Position numbers and translations under genes: made by a program. This document shows positions 49,813 through 58,129 of a stretch of DNA of 64,000 bases, one piece after another; the first letter of the stretch is position 1; every line of letters starts with the position of its first letter. The stretch is from positions 372,001 through 436,000 of the forward strand of contig NZ_JAJQXW010000001.1 of assembly GCF_021246445.1 (NCBI RefSeq), written 5' to 3'. The notes under the pieces were generated by a model, which ran no database searches, had not been told where the DNA came from, and saw only the letters and a program-made list of their open reading frames with translations. This DNA is from Rhabdothermincola salaria. Lineage in GTDB: Bacteria; Actinomycetota; Acidimicrobiia; Acidimicrobiales; Acidimicrobilacustridaceae.

Positions 49813-50397
49813 GTGCCGGCTGTCGTCGGCGTGCTCGCCCTGCAGGGCGCGGTGGGCCTGCACGCCCGTGCCCTCCAGCGCCTGGGCTCGTCGGTGCGCG
49901 AGGTGCGCACCGCCGCTGACCTCGACGCCGTCGACGCGCTGGTCGTGCCCGGCGGCGAGTCGACCACCATGTCCAAGCTGCTCGAGGCCAACGGGCTCTT
50001 CGATCCGCTGGCCACCCGGCTGGCCGAAGGCATGCCCGCCCTCGGCACCTGTGCCGGCATGATCCTGCTGGCCGCCGACGTCCTCGACGGTCGCGCCGAC
50101 CAGCGCTGCCTCGGCGCCATCGACATCGACGTGCGCCGCAACGCCTTCGGCCGCCAGGTCGACTCCTTCGAGACCGACCTGCAGGTCATCGGGCTCGACG
50201 AGGCGCCGGTGCACGCCGTGTTCATCCGCGCCCCGGTCGTCGACCGGGTGGGCTCCGAGGTCGAGGTGCTGGCCGAGGTCGAGACCCGTCCCGTCGCCTG
50301 CCGCCAGGGCCCGGTCATGGTCACCGCGTTCCACCCCGAGCTCTCCTCGGACCTGCGCATCCACGAACTGTTCGTCTCCCGGGTGCTGGCCGCGTGA
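49813..50397 (+). CDS. pdxT: Pyridoxal 5'-phosphate synthase, glutaminase subunit PdxT
   Basis: PdxT hydrolyses glutamine and channels ammonia to PdxS. The 194-residue class I-like glutaminase starts VGVLALQGAVGLHARALQRLG, has ALVVPGGESTTMSKLLEANGLFDPL, the nucleophile in LGTCAGMILLA and the His-Glu dyad in MVTAFHPELSSD. It starts at GTG 49813; a GTG at 49782 is in another frame. It follows pdxS and precedes yebC, the same order as in mycobacteria. No obvious promoter lies between pdxS and pdxT, so joint transcription is likely. Confidence 0.95.
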   Translation: MPAVVGVLALQGAVGLHARALQRLGSSVREVRTAADLDAVDALVVPGGESTTMSKLLEANGLFDPLATRLAEGMPALGTCAGMILLAADVLDGRADQRCLGAIDIDVRRNAFGRQVDSFETDLQVIGLDEAPVHAVFIRAPVVDRVGSEVEVLAEVETRPVACRQGPVMVTAFHPELSSDLRIHELFVSRVLAA

Positions 50398-50440
50398 GCA
50401 CGCGCCCTCATCCGCTCCACCAGCCACAAAGGGGAACCTG

Positions 50441-51190
50441 ATGTCCGGCCACTCCAAATGGGCGACCATCAAGCACAAGAAGGGCGCGGCCGACAAGGCG
50501 CGCGGCAAGCTCTTCGCCAAGCTGATCCGCCAGGTCGAGGTCGCGGCGCGCGAGGGGGGCGGCGACACGGACATGAACCCGACCCTGCGCACCATGTACC
50601 AGAAGGCCCGGGATGCGTCGGTGCCGCTCGACACCATCGAACGGGCCATCAAGCGGGGCACCGGTGAGCTCGAAGGGGTCACCTACGAGCAGATCACCTA
50701 CGAGGGCTACGCCCCCAACGGGGTGGCCGTGCTCATCGAGGTGCTCACCGACAACCGCAACCGCACCGGCGGCGACGTGCGCTCGCTGCTCAAGAAGACC
50801 GGCGGCTCCATCGCCGAGCCCGGCGCCGTGGCCTGGCAGTTCGAGCGCAAGGGCGTGGTGGTCATCCCCGGGTCCGTGGCCGAGGACGACATCATGCTGG
50901 CCGCCCTCGACGCCGGCGCCGAGGACATCGGCGACGAGGGTGACACGTGGCGTCTCACCTGCGCGGCGTCAGATCTGCCGGCGGTGCGCAGCGCCCTCGA
51001 GGGCGCCGACATCCCGTTCGACTCGGCCGACGTCACCATGGTGTCGAGCACCACGATCCCCCTCGAGACGCCCGAGGCGGCCAAGGCGGTGCTCAAGGTG
51101 ATCGACGCCCTCGAGGAGAACGACGACGTCCAGGACGTGTACGCCAACTTCGACATCCCCGACGAGTTGCTCCAGTCGCTCGAGGCCTGA
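50441..51190 (+). CDS. yebC: YebC/TACO1-family protein (transcriptional/translational regulator)
   Basis: A 249-residue YebC-family protein. MSGHSKWATIKHKKGAADKARGKLFAKLIRQVEVAAREGGGD is the diagnostic opening, and TYEGYAPNGVAVLIEVLTDNRNRT and GAVAWQFERKGVV follow. Members have been described as DNA-binding regulators, and more recently as translation factors easing ribosome stalling. Its place just before ruvC is conserved widely. AAAGGGGA precedes the ATG by about nine bases. A peroxiredoxin gene follows after five bases, and an ABC exporter pair then separates it from ruvC, which is unusual. Confidence 0.95.
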   Translation: MSGHSKWATIKHKKGAADKARGKLFAKLIRQVEVAAREGGGDTDMNPTLRTMYQKARDASVPLDTIERAIKRGTGELEGVTYEQITYEGYAPNGVAVLIEVLTDNRNRTGGDVRSLLKKTGGSIAEPGAVAWQFERKGVVVIPGSVAEDDIMLAALDAGAEDIGDEGDTWRLTCAASDLPAVRSALEGADIPFDSADVTMVSSTTIPLETPEAAKAVLKVIDALEENDDVQDVYANFDIPDELLQSLEA

Positions 51191-51195
51191 GCCCG

Positions 51196-51672
51196 GTGAC
51201 GTTGCGGGCCGGGGCCGAGGCCCCGGACTTCTCCCTCGAGGGCACCGACGGGACGCCCGAAGGCCGTCGCCGCTACTCACTCGGCGAGCTCGGCGGTGCC
51301 CCGGTGGTGCTGGTGTTCTACCCGGCCGACAACTCGCCGGTCTGCACCGTGCAGCTCAACACCTACTCGGCCGACATCGGGCGCTTCGCCGACGTCGGCG
51401 CCCAGGTGCTGGCCATCAGCCCGCAGTCGGTCCAGGACCACGAGCGCTTCGCGGCCGATCACGGACCCTTCGCCTTCCCGCTGCTGTCCGACACGGGCAA
51501 GGACGTCGGCCGGGCCTACGGCATCCTCGGCCCGGTGGGCTTCTACCGGCGTTCGATCTTCGTGGTCGACGCCCTGGGGGTGGTGCGGTGGTCGCACCGG
51601 GCCACGGCCGGGCTCACCTTCCGCCCCGTCGACGAGATCGTCGACGTGGTCGCCGACCTGCGTTCGTCGTAG
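51196..51672 (+). CDS. Peroxiredoxin (AhpC/TSA, BCP-like, apparently 1-Cys)
   Basis: A 158-residue thioredoxin-fold peroxidase. LRAGAEAPDFSLEGTDG begins the family domain; VVLVFYPADNSPVCTVQLNTYS holds the peroxidatic cysteine in an SPVCT setting. The resolving cysteine that BCP proteins carry five residues later is replaced, and no other cysteine is visible, so it would need an external thiol. VLAISPQSVQDHERFAADHGPFAFPLLSD continues the fold. GTG start five bases after the yebC stop. If the organism has mycothiol (see mshC) that could be the resolving thiol; this is inference. Confidence 0.85.
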   Translation: MTLRAGAEAPDFSLEGTDGTPEGRRRYSLGELGGAPVVLVFYPADNSPVCTVQLNTYSADIGRFADVGAQVLAISPQSVQDHERFAADHGPFAFPLLSDTGKDVGRAYGILGPVGFYRRSIFVVDALGVVRWSHRATAGLTFRPVDEIVDVVADLRSS

Positions 51673-51681
51673 CCGGCCCGG

Positions 51682-52566
51682 TCACTGCTCGTTGGCCACG
51701 CCGAGCAACCGCGCCCGGGTGAGGGACCGGAAGCCGGTGGCCAACGACAAGAGGGCGATCACCCACGCCACCGCGCCGATCACGAGCGCCAGCAGCGGCG
51801 TGCCCGAGCCCAGCAACGCGCCGGTGGACTGGCCGTAGGCGATGAGGATCAGCGGGAAGGTCACCAGCCCGGAGGCCTGTTGGGCGGCCGCGGTCGACTT
51901 CACCCGGGCCGAGAGGCGCAGCACGAGCGACAAGGCGATGGCCAGGAACGGCGGCAGCACCCACAAGATGAGCAGCCACCACGAGGTGGTGGGGAAGAAC
52001 CAGCCGCCGACCTTGCGCCCCACCAGCAGGTTCACCATGACCGAGTAGATCCCGAAGCCGACGATGGTGGTCACGTAGCCGGGGATGAGGCTGGCGATCA
52101 GCTTGCCCATGTAGATCTCGCGCACGTCGGCGGGCGAGTGGGCGAGGAACTCGCCGGTGCCTCGCTCGCGCTCGCCCACGATCGTCGCCGCGCCGACGGC
52201 GGTGGAGATGGTGAGCGGCACCACCACGGCGATGGGGGCGAACAGGTACACGGCGAGGACGTAGCCCACCTGGGTGGAGGGATCGACGTCCTGGGGCACG
52301 GCCTGCTGGGCGGACTGGGGGAGCAGCTCGAGCGCCTGGGACACCTGCTGGATGGCGCTCACGTTGCCGATGCTGGTGATGATCGACAACAGGAACGCCG
52401 GCACGATCAGGAAGAAGAAGCCGCCCAACAGCAGCATCGGCACCCAGAAGTCCTTGGACTCCACCAGCTGGCGCAGGTCGGTGCGCATGACCGTGAACAT
52501 GCGCGCCGTGTTGATCCGGCGACGGGTCCGGGTGGGCGCGGCGGAGGCGGAGGCGGAGGCCGTCAT
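51682..52566 (-). CDS. ABC transporter permease (NatB/ABC-2 type)
   Basis: A 294-residue membrane subunit. MFTVMRTDLRQLVESKDFWVPMLLLGGFFFLIVPAFLLS contains the first helix, followed by a large extracytoplasmic loop. VVVPLTISTAVGAATIVGERERGTGEFLAHSPADVREIYMGKLIASLIPGYV is the ABC-2 signature (E-R-E-R-G-T motif), and four further helices follow. The 4-base overlap with the ATPase gene marks them as one exporter. NatAB-type systems extrude sodium or drugs; the substrate here is unknown. The pair is on the minus strand between yebC/peroxiredoxin and ruvC, an insertion in an otherwise conserved yebC-ruvC neighbourhood. Confidence 0.82.
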   Translation of the reverse strand: MTASASASAAPTRTRRRINTARMFTVMRTDLRQLVESKDFWVPMLLLGGFFFLIVPAFLLSIITSIGNVSAIQQVSQALELLPQSAQQAVPQDVDPSTQVGYVLAVYLFAPIAVVVPLTISTAVGAATIVGERERGTGEFLAHSPADVREIYMGKLIASLIPGYVTTIVGFGIYSVMVNLLVGRKVGGWFFPTTSWWLLILWVLPPFLAIALSLVLRLSARVKSTAAAQQASGLVTFPLILIAYGQSTGALLGSGTPLLALVIGAVAWVIALLSLATGFRSLTRARLLGVANEQ

Positions 52567-53708
52567 CGCCCGTCCTCCTCGGCCAGGTCGATGCGGGTGC
52601 GCGGTGGCGGTGGGGCCGCGGGAGCAGTGCCCTCGTGGGGGGCGAGCACCGGGGCCAGGCCGGCCGCGGCCGACGACCGGCCCTCCGCCGCCAGGCGCTC
52701 CCGGTGGTCGCGGCGCACGGCGAAGTAGAGGTCCTCGAGCGTGGGGTCGTGCGGCTCGACCCGGGTGAGGCGCACGCCGTGGGCGACCAGGCGGGCGATC
52801 AGGTCGGGGAGCCGGGTCAGGTCGTCCAGTTGGACCTCGGCCACCCCGGGGCGGCCGTCGGCGTCGGGCCGGTACGCCAGCACCCCGTCGGACCCCTCGA
52901 GCCCGTCGAGCGAGCGGGGGTCCTCGGCGGCGAGGTGGACCAGGTTCGGGGGCCAGTAGAGCCCGGTGAGCTCGGCCTGGGTGCCGGCCAGCAGGTCGGT
53001 GCCGGCGTCGAGCACCACGATCCGGTCGGCCAGGCCTTCGGCCTCGATCAGCAGGTGGGTGCACATCACCACGGTGCGGCCTCCGGCGGTCATCTCCCGG
53101 ATGAGCTCCAGCACCGCGTGCGACGACTCCGGGTCGAGGCCCGAGGTGGGCTCGTCGAAGAGCAACAGGTCGGGGTCGTGGAGCACCGAGCGGGCCAGGG
53201 CCAGGCGGGTCTTCATGCCGGTCGAGTAGCCACCCACCTGCTGGTCGAGGGCATCGACGATGCCGAAACGGTCGGCCGCGTCGTGGATCGGCCCGTCGGC
53301 CTTGCGTCCGAGGCCGTAGAGCTCGGCGGCGTACTGCAGGTTGGCCCGGCCGGACAGGCGGTCGTAGAGCGCGGGCTTGGCCGAGACCACGCCGCAGCGG
53401 CGGCGGATCTCCTCGCCGTCGACGAGCGGGTCGAGGCCGAACACTCGCACGTCGCCGTCGTCGGGTTCGAGCGCACCGGTGATGACCCGGATGGCGGTGG
53501 TCTTGCCGGCACCGTTGGGTCCCAACAGCACGGTGATCTGCCCGGTGGGAACGCGGAGGTCGAGGTCGGCGAGGGCCGGCACGGCGCCGAAGCGGCGGCC
53601 CACCCCGCGCAGCTCCACGGCGGATCCCGGGTCGGGAGTCGGTGGGGGAGCGGTGGGCACGGCAGTGGTGGCGGCCGCAGCCGTCGTGGAGGTCACAGGA
53701 TGTGTCAT
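52563..53708 (-). CDS. ABC transporter ATP-binding protein (NatA/CcmA type)
   Basis: A 381-residue ATPase. An Ala/Pro-rich tail of about 28 residues precedes AVELRGVGRRFGAVPALADLDLRVP. Walker A is LLGPNGAGKTTAIR, the signature is GGYSTGMKTRLALARS (YSTGM in place of LSGGQ, common in exporter ATPases), Walker B LLLFDEPTSGLDPE, and the switch CTHLLIEAEGLADRI. A C-terminal domain of about 120 residues follows. It is coupled to the permease by ATGA overlap and divergent from ruvC across 89 bases. Substrate unknown. Confidence 0.85.
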   Translation of the reverse strand: MTHPVTSTTAAAATTAVPTAPPPTPDPGSAVELRGVGRRFGAVPALADLDLRVPTGQITVLLGPNGAGKTTAIRVITGALEPDDGDVRVFGLDPLVDGEEIRRRCGVVSAKPALYDRLSGRANLQYAAELYGLGRKADGPIHDAADRFGIVDALDQQVGGYSTGMKTRLALARSVLHDPDLLLFDEPTSGLDPESSHAVLELIREMTAGGRTVVMCTHLLIEAEGLADRIVVLDAGTDLLAGTQAELTGLYWPPNLVHLAAEDPRSLDGLEGSDGVLAYRPDADGRPGVAEVQLDDLTRLPDLIARLVAHGVRLTRVEPHDPTLEDLYFAVRRDHRERLAAEGRSSAAAGLAPVLAPHEGTAPAAPPPPRTRIDLAEEDGR

Positions 53709-53784
53709 CGGCAGATCGGGGCCTCGGGCTGAGCGTCGTCCTCCGGTGCAACGGGGGATCCGCCGCGCTGCTTCCCCGCCTGGC

Positions 53785-53790
53785 TAACCT
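53785..53790 (+). promoter_or_regulatory. -10 box for leaderless ruvC
   Basis: TAACCT ends seven bases before the GTG at 53798. This selects that codon over a second GTG at 53804. Confidence 0.5.
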
Positions 53791-53797
53791 CGTACGG

Positions 53798-54325
53798 GTG
53801 TTCGTGCTCGGCATCGATCCTGGTCTCTCGCGCTGCGGGTACTGCGTCCTCGAGGCGCGCCCGGCCGGACGTGGGGCGGCCGGAGGCGGCGCCCGGGCCC
53901 GGGCCCTGGGCGTCATCACCACCCCGCCGTCGGCGCCCGTGCACCTGCGCCTGGCCGAGCTCCAGCTCGAGCTGCGCGACCTCATCGCCGAGCACCGGCC
54001 GGCGGCCGTGGCCGTCGAGCGGGTGCTGTTCCAGGTGAACGTGCGCACGGCCATGTCGGTCGGCCAGGCCAGCGGCATCGCCATGACCGAAGCGGTGGCC
54101 GCCGGTTGCGACGTCGTCGAGTACTCCCCGAACGAGGTCAAGATGGCGGTCACCGGATGGGGAGGTGCCGACAAGATGCAGGTCCAACAGATGGTGCAGA
54201 CCCTGCTCGGGCTGCCGGAGCTGCCCCATCCGCCCGACGCCGCCGACGCCGCCGCCCTGGCCCTGTGCCACCTGGCCATGGCCCCGCTGCGGGCGGCCGC
54301 CGTCGCCTCGGGAGGTGCGTCGTGA
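53798..54325 (+). CDS. ruvC: Holliday junction endodeoxyribonuclease RuvC
   Basis: RuvC is the resolvase that nicks Holliday junctions. The 175-residue RNase H-fold protein has the four acidic residues expected: Asp7 in LGIDPGLSRCG, Glu74 in VAVERVLFQ, and Asp147 and Asp150 in HPPDAADAAALALCH. NVRTAMSVGQASGIAM and YSPNEVKMAVTG are family blocks. The GTG at 53798 is preceded by TAACCT at leaderless spacing. A short variable insert (about 21-36, Gly/Ala/Arg-rich) follows the first strand. The stop overlaps ruvA (GTGA). Confidence 0.96.
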   Translation: MFVLGIDPGLSRCGYCVLEARPAGRGAAGGGARARALGVITTPPSAPVHLRLAELQLELRDLIAEHRPAAVAVERVLFQVNVRTAMSVGQASGIAMTEAVAAGCDVVEYSPNEVKMAVTGWGGADKMQVQQMVQTLLGLPELPHPPDAADAAALALCHLAMAPLRAAAVASGGAS

Positions 54326-54936
54326 TCGGATCGCTGCGCGGCACCCTGCTCGAACGCTGGCCCAGCGGCGAGATCCTCGTCGAGGTCGCCGGCGTCGGCT
54401 ACCGGCTCACCGTGTCGGCCGCCACCGCGCTCGACGTCGGCGAGCTCGGCACCGAGGTCTTCGTCTACGTCCACCACCACCGCCGAGAGGACGTCGAGAC
54501 CCTCTACGGGTTCTGCCGCGGCGAGGAGCGCCTGGCCTTCGAGGCCCTGCTCGGGGCTCACGGCGTGGGCCCGTCGTTGGCGTTGGCCATCCTCTCGGTG
54601 CACCCGCCGGCGGCGTTGCAACGGGTGCTGGCCTCCGACGACCTCGCCGCCCTCTGCCTGGTGCCCGGCGTGGGCAAGAAGACCGCCGCCCGGCTGTTGG
54701 TCGAGCTCAAGTCCCGCCTCGAGATCCCCGGCCTCGACACCGCCGCCACCGCCGCCACCGACACGGGCGCGCCGGCGGCCACGGCCGCCAGCCCCCACGC
54801 CGACGTGCGCGATGCGCTGGCCAACCTGGGCTACGGCAACGAGGAGGTCGCCGGCGTGCTGCGCGAGCTGCCCGACGACGGCGACGACTCCGCCGAGCTG
54901 TTGCGCCTGGCCCTGCAGAAGCTGGCGGTGGCCTGA
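54322..54936 (+). CDS. ruvA: Holliday junction branch migration protein RuvA
   Basis: RuvA binds four-way junctions and loads RuvB. The 204-residue protein has domain I ([32 protein letters not shown]) and [17 protein letters not shown]. Two helix-hairpin-helix motifs follow ([16 protein letters not shown] and [20 protein letters not shown]), then an Ala/Thr-rich linker and the C-terminal UBA-like domain ([19 protein letters not shown]) that contacts RuvB. The GTG start overlaps the ruvC stop, with GGGAGG just upstream inside ruvC. Confidence 0.96.
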   Translation: MIGSLRGTLLERWPSGEILVEVAGVGYRLTVSAATALDVGELGTEVFVYVHHHRREDVETLYGFCRGEERLAFEALLGAHGVGPSLALAILSVHPPAALQRVLASDDLAALCLVPGVGKKTAARLLVELKSRLEIPGLDTAATAATDTGAPAATAASPHADVRDALANLGYGNEEVAGVLRELPDDGDDSAELLRLALQKLAVA

Positions 54937-54952
54937 TGCGAGGAGACCGCTG

Positions 54953-56038
54953 ATGCGCGACGAGCTGCTCTCCCCCGACCCGTCACCCGACGACGTCGAG
55001 ATCGAGGACCCCCTCACCCCGGCGGCCACCCTCATCGGCGAGGAAGGGGGCCTGCGGCCCCGCCGCCTCGACGAGTTCGTCGGTCAGCGCGAGCTCAAGG
55101 AGCACCTCGACATCGTCCTCGAGGCCGCCCGCCGCCGGGCCCAGGCCGTCGACCACCTCCTCTTCGCCGGACCTCCGGGGCTGGGCAAGACCACCCTCGC
55201 CGGCATCGTGGCCGCCGAGCTCGGTGTGGGCCTGCACGTCACGTCGGGCCCCGCGCTCGACCGGGCCGGCGACCTCGCCGCCATCCTCACCCGTCTGGGC
55301 GAGGGCGACGTGCTCTTCATCGACGAGATCCACCGCCTCAGCCGCACGGTCGAGGAGGTCATGTACCCGGCCATGGAGGACTACCAGCTCGACATCGTGC
55401 TGGGGAAGGGCCCCGCCGCCCGGTCCATCCGCCTCGACCTGCCCCGCTTCACCCTCATCGGGGCCACCACCCGCACCGGCCTCATCACCGGCCCGCTGCG
55501 CGACCGCTTCGGGCTCGTCGCCCGGCTCGACTACTACGACGCCGGCGAGCTCGAGGACATCGTGATCCGTGCCGCCGGCATCCTCGGCCTCGAGATCGAC
55601 GACGACGGCGCGGCCGAGATCGCCGGGCGGGCCCGGGGCACGCCCCGCATCGCCAACCGGCTCCTGCGCCGGGTGCGCGACTTCGCCGAGGTGCGCAGCC
55701 ACGGGCGCATCGACCGCCACACCGCCCGCGAGGGCCTCTCGTTGTTCGGCGTCGACGACCTCGGCCTCGACAAGGTCGACCGGGCCGTGCTCACCAACCT
55801 GTGCCAGAAGTTCGGGGGCGGCCCGGTGGGGCTGGGCACGCTGGCCATCAGCGTGGGCGAGGCCGAGGAGACGGTCGAGGACGTCTACGAGCCGTTCCTC
55901 ATCCAACAGGGCCTGCTGATGCGCACCCCCCGGGGTCGGGTGGCCACGCCGGCGGCCTGGGCCCACGTGGGCCTCATCGCGCCGCCCTCGGCGCCGCTGA
56001 TGGCAGCCGACCCCCCACCGGACCTCTTCTCGCCCTGA
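54953..56038 (+). CDS. ruvB: Holliday junction branch migration helicase RuvB
   Basis: RuvB is the AAA+ motor of branch migration. The 361-residue protein has [19 protein letters not shown], Walker [14 protein letters not shown], Walker [13 protein letters not shown], the sensor [12 protein letters not shown] with PLRDRFG (arginine finger region), and the winged-helix C-terminal domain ([41 protein letters not shown]). GCGAGGAGACC precedes the ATG, 16 bases after ruvA. The final 20 residues are Pro/Ala-rich. The downstream DUF1275 gene has its own promoter-like hexamer. Confidence 0.97.
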   Translation: MRDELLSPDPSPDDVEIEDPLTPAATLIGEEGGLRPRRLDEFVGQRELKEHLDIVLEAARRRAQAVDHLLFAGPPGLGKTTLAGIVAAELGVGLHVTSGPALDRAGDLAAILTRLGEGDVLFIDEIHRLSRTVEEVMYPAMEDYQLDIVLGKGPAARSIRLDLPRFTLIGATTRTGLITGPLRDRFGLVARLDYYDAGELEDIVIRAAGILGLEIDDDGAAEIAGRARGTPRIANRLLRRVRDFAEVRSHGRIDRHTAREGLSLFGVDDLGLDKVDRAVLTNLCQKFGGGPVGLGTLAISVGEAEETVEDVYEPFLIQQGLLMRTPRGRVATPAAWAHVGLIAPPSAPLMAADPPPDLFSP

Positions 56039-56115
56039 CCCGCGGGTCGCCGCCGAGCCGTCCGTCGGCCCGCGTCGAGCGTCGGCGCATCACGAGGCGC
56101 GCCGGGGCCGGCGAC

Positions 56116-56121
56116 TACGGT
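56116..56121 (+). promoter_or_regulatory. -10 box upstream of DUF1275 gene
   Basis: TACGGT ends eight bases before the GTG at 56130, the spacing seen for other leaderless candidates in this window. Confidence 0.35.
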
Positions 56122-56129
56122 CCCACGGC

Positions 56130-56876
56130 GTGCGCTGGCGGCCGCCGTACCTCTCGGGCCTCTTCGGCATCTCGGCCATCTGCGGCATCATCGACGCGGC
56201 CTGCTTCATCGCCATGGGCGGGGTGTTCGCCGAGCTCATGACCGGCAACATGGTGCTGCTCGGCTTCCGCCTGGGTACCGGCGAGGACTTCGGCAACGGC
56301 ACGCCGGCGCGGTACCTGGCCGCGCTGGCCTTCTTCGCCCTGGGTGCCCTTCTCGGCGGGCACGTGATGCGGGGGCCGCGGGTCTTCACCGAGCGGCGGT
56401 TCGGGTTCTTCGTGGAGCTGGCGATCCTGGTGGTGGCCACCGTCGTGGCCGTGGTCACCGACCCGGGCCAGACCGGGTGGGATCGCGACGTCGTGGTCGC
56501 CCTGCTGTGCGTGGCCATGGGGCTGCAGAACACCTTGCTGCGCACCCACGGGGTGCCCGACCTCGCCACCAACGTGATGACGCTCACCTTCACCGCCCTC
56601 GTGTCGGACTCGGCGCTCGCCCGGGGCCACAACGAACGCTGGCGGCGGCGGGGTGGGTCCATCGCCTTGTTCATCGTCGGGGCCACCGTCGGCGCCTGGC
56701 TCACCCGGTACGGGGCCTGGCCTCCTCTCGTGCTGGCCACGGCCCTGTTCGCGGCGGTCCTCTGGCCCCTGTTGGCCTCCGACCCTCCGCCGCGCACCCC
56801 GGCCTCCCCGCCCGGCCCCCGTCCCGGTGAGGTCCCGGGCGCCCCCAGCACCCCCGGGCCCCCACACCCCGCCTGA
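56130..56876 (+). CDS. DUF1275 (YoaK-like) membrane protein
   Basis: A 248-residue protein with about six hydrophobic segments. GIIDAACFIAMGGVFAELMTGNMVLLGFRLG is the DUF1275 signature, GLQNTLLRTHGVPDLATNVMTLTFTAL the second conserved block, and the last 35 residues are Pro-rich and disordered-looking. The family is uncharacterised; a transporter role has been suggested on topology alone. GTG start after a TACGGT. It lies between ruvB and queA. The 173-base gap that follows holds repeats rather than a gene. Confidence 0.82.
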   Translation: MRWRPPYLSGLFGISAICGIIDAACFIAMGGVFAELMTGNMVLLGFRLGTGEDFGNGTPARYLAALAFFALGALLGGHVMRGPRVFTERRFGFFVELAILVVATVVAVVTDPGQTGWDRDVVVALLCVAMGLQNTLLRTHGVPDLATNVMTLTFTALVSDSALARGHNERWRRRGGSIALFIVGATVGAWLTRYGAWPPLVLATALFAAVLWPLLASDPPPRTPASPPGPRPGEVPGAPSTPGPPHPA

Positions 56877-56990
56877 GGCGCTGTCGATGGCGGGCGTCGA
56901 TTGCGGGCGTCGACGGCCGGCGTCGACGGTGGGGTCCCCCTCGGCCGCCGCTCATGCGTCGGGGGTTCGGGGGCTCGGGGGTTCGGGTCG

Positions 56991-57020
56991 GTGCCGGGTG
57001 GTGCCGGGTGGTGCCGGGTG
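56991..57020. repeat. Tandem 10-bp repeat upstream of queA
   Basis: Three exact copies of GTGCCGGGTG stand head to tail, ending 15 bases before the putative queA -10 box (57036-57041). The 30 bases before them also hold two GGGGTTCGGG blocks. The 10-base period places each unit on the same DNA face, so a binding array is possible; slippage-generated low complexity is the plain alternative. Confidence 0.6.
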
Positions 57021-57035
57021 GTGGTGGCCAGCCCG

Positions 57036-57041
57036 TAGCCT
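57036..57041 (+). promoter_or_regulatory. -10 box for queA
   Basis: TAGCCT ends eight bases before the GTG at 57050. No riboswitch-like leader could fit if transcription begins at or near the start codon. Confidence 0.4.
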
Positions 57042-57049
57042 CGGGCGCC

Positions 57050-58129
57050 GTGGAGACGGCCGCCTTCGACTACGACCTGCCCGAGGCGGCCATCGCCCAG
57101 GAGCCCCTGGCCCGGCGTGACGCGGCCCGGCTCCTGGTCGACCGCGGACCGGGCCGCACCCCCGAGCACCGCCAGGTCGCCGACCTCGCCGAACTCCTCG
57201 ACCCGGGCGACCTGCTCGTGGTGAACACCACCCGGGTGCTCCCCGCCCGGCTGGCCCTGGTCAAACCCACCGGCGGTGCCGCCGAGGTGCTGTTGCTCGA
57301 ACGCCTCGGCGGGCCCACCGACGGGTCTGCCGCCGGTGGCGACGGTGGGGGAGGGGGGTCGCGCTGGGAGGCGTTGGTGCGGCCCAGCCGACGCGTCGCC
57401 CCTGGTTCGGTGCTCCACCCGCCCGACGGCGACGACGAGCTCGAGGTGGAGGTGGGGGAGGACCTCGGCGAGGGACGCCGGATCGTGGAGCTGCGCACCG
57501 TGGGCGACGAGCTCGATGTGCTGGCCCGCCACGGCGCCATGCCTCTGCCGCCCTACATCACCGCTCCGCTGGCCGAGGCCGAGCGCTATCAGACCGTCTA
57601 CGCCGAACGTCCGGCGTCGGCGGCCGCCCCGACCGCGGGCCTGCACCTCACCCCCGAGCTGCTCGAGCGCATTGCCGACAAGGGGGTCGGTCGGGCCGAC
57701 GTCGAGTTGGTGGTGGGGCTGGGCACCTTCCGGCCCATCGCCGTCGACGACGTGCGCGACCACGTCATGCACGCCGAGCACTACCGGGTCCCGGCCGCCA
57801 CCATGGAGGCCTGCACCGCCACCCGGGCTGCGGGCGGGCGGGTGGTGGCCGTGGGCACCACGGCGGTGCGGGCCCTGGAGAGCGCGGCGGCCACCGGCGC
57901 GCTCGTCGGCCGCACCGACCTCTTCATCCACCGGCCCTACCCGTGGCGGGTGGTCGACCGACTGCTCACCAACTTCCACCTGCCCCGCTCGTCGCTGCTG
58001 GTGATGATCGACGCCTTCGTCGGCCCCCGCTGGCGCGACCTGTACGCCACCGCCCTGGCGGACGGCTACCGGTTCCTCTCCTTCGGCGATGCCATGCTCC
58101 TCGACCGCTCGGAAGGGCCCCGTCCGTGA
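57050..58129 (+). CDS. queA: S-adenosylmethionine:tRNA ribosyltransferase-isomerase
   Basis: QueA transfers the ribosyl part of SAM to 7-aminomethyl-7-deazaguanine in tRNA, giving epoxyqueuosine. The 359-residue protein has FDYDLPEAAIAQEPLARRDAARLLV, LLVVNTTRVLPARL, WEALVRPSRRVAPG, LPPYITAPLAEAERYQTVYAERPASAAAPTAGLHLTPELL, and FHLPRSSLLVMIDAFVG. A glycine-rich insert (GGDGGGGGS near 100) is local. The stop overlaps tgt by GTGA. Queuosine genes are patchy in actinobacteria, so the intact pair is informative; preQ1 synthesis genes are not in the window. Confidence 0.95.
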   Translation: METAAFDYDLPEAAIAQEPLARRDAARLLVDRGPGRTPEHRQVADLAELLDPGDLLVVNTTRVLPARLALVKPTGGAAEVLLLERLGGPTDGSAAGGDGGGGGSRWEALVRPSRRVAPGSVLHPPDGDDELEVEVGEDLGEGRRIVELRTVGDELDVLARHGAMPLPPYITAPLAEAERYQTVYAERPASAAAPTAGLHLTPELLERIADKGVGRADVELVVGLGTFRPIAVDDVRDHVMHAEHYRVPAATMEACTATRAAGGRVVAVGTTAVRALESAAATGALVGRTDLFIHRPYPWRVVDRLLTNFHLPRSSLLVMIDAFVGPRWRDLYATALADGYRFLSFGDAMLLDRSEGPRP

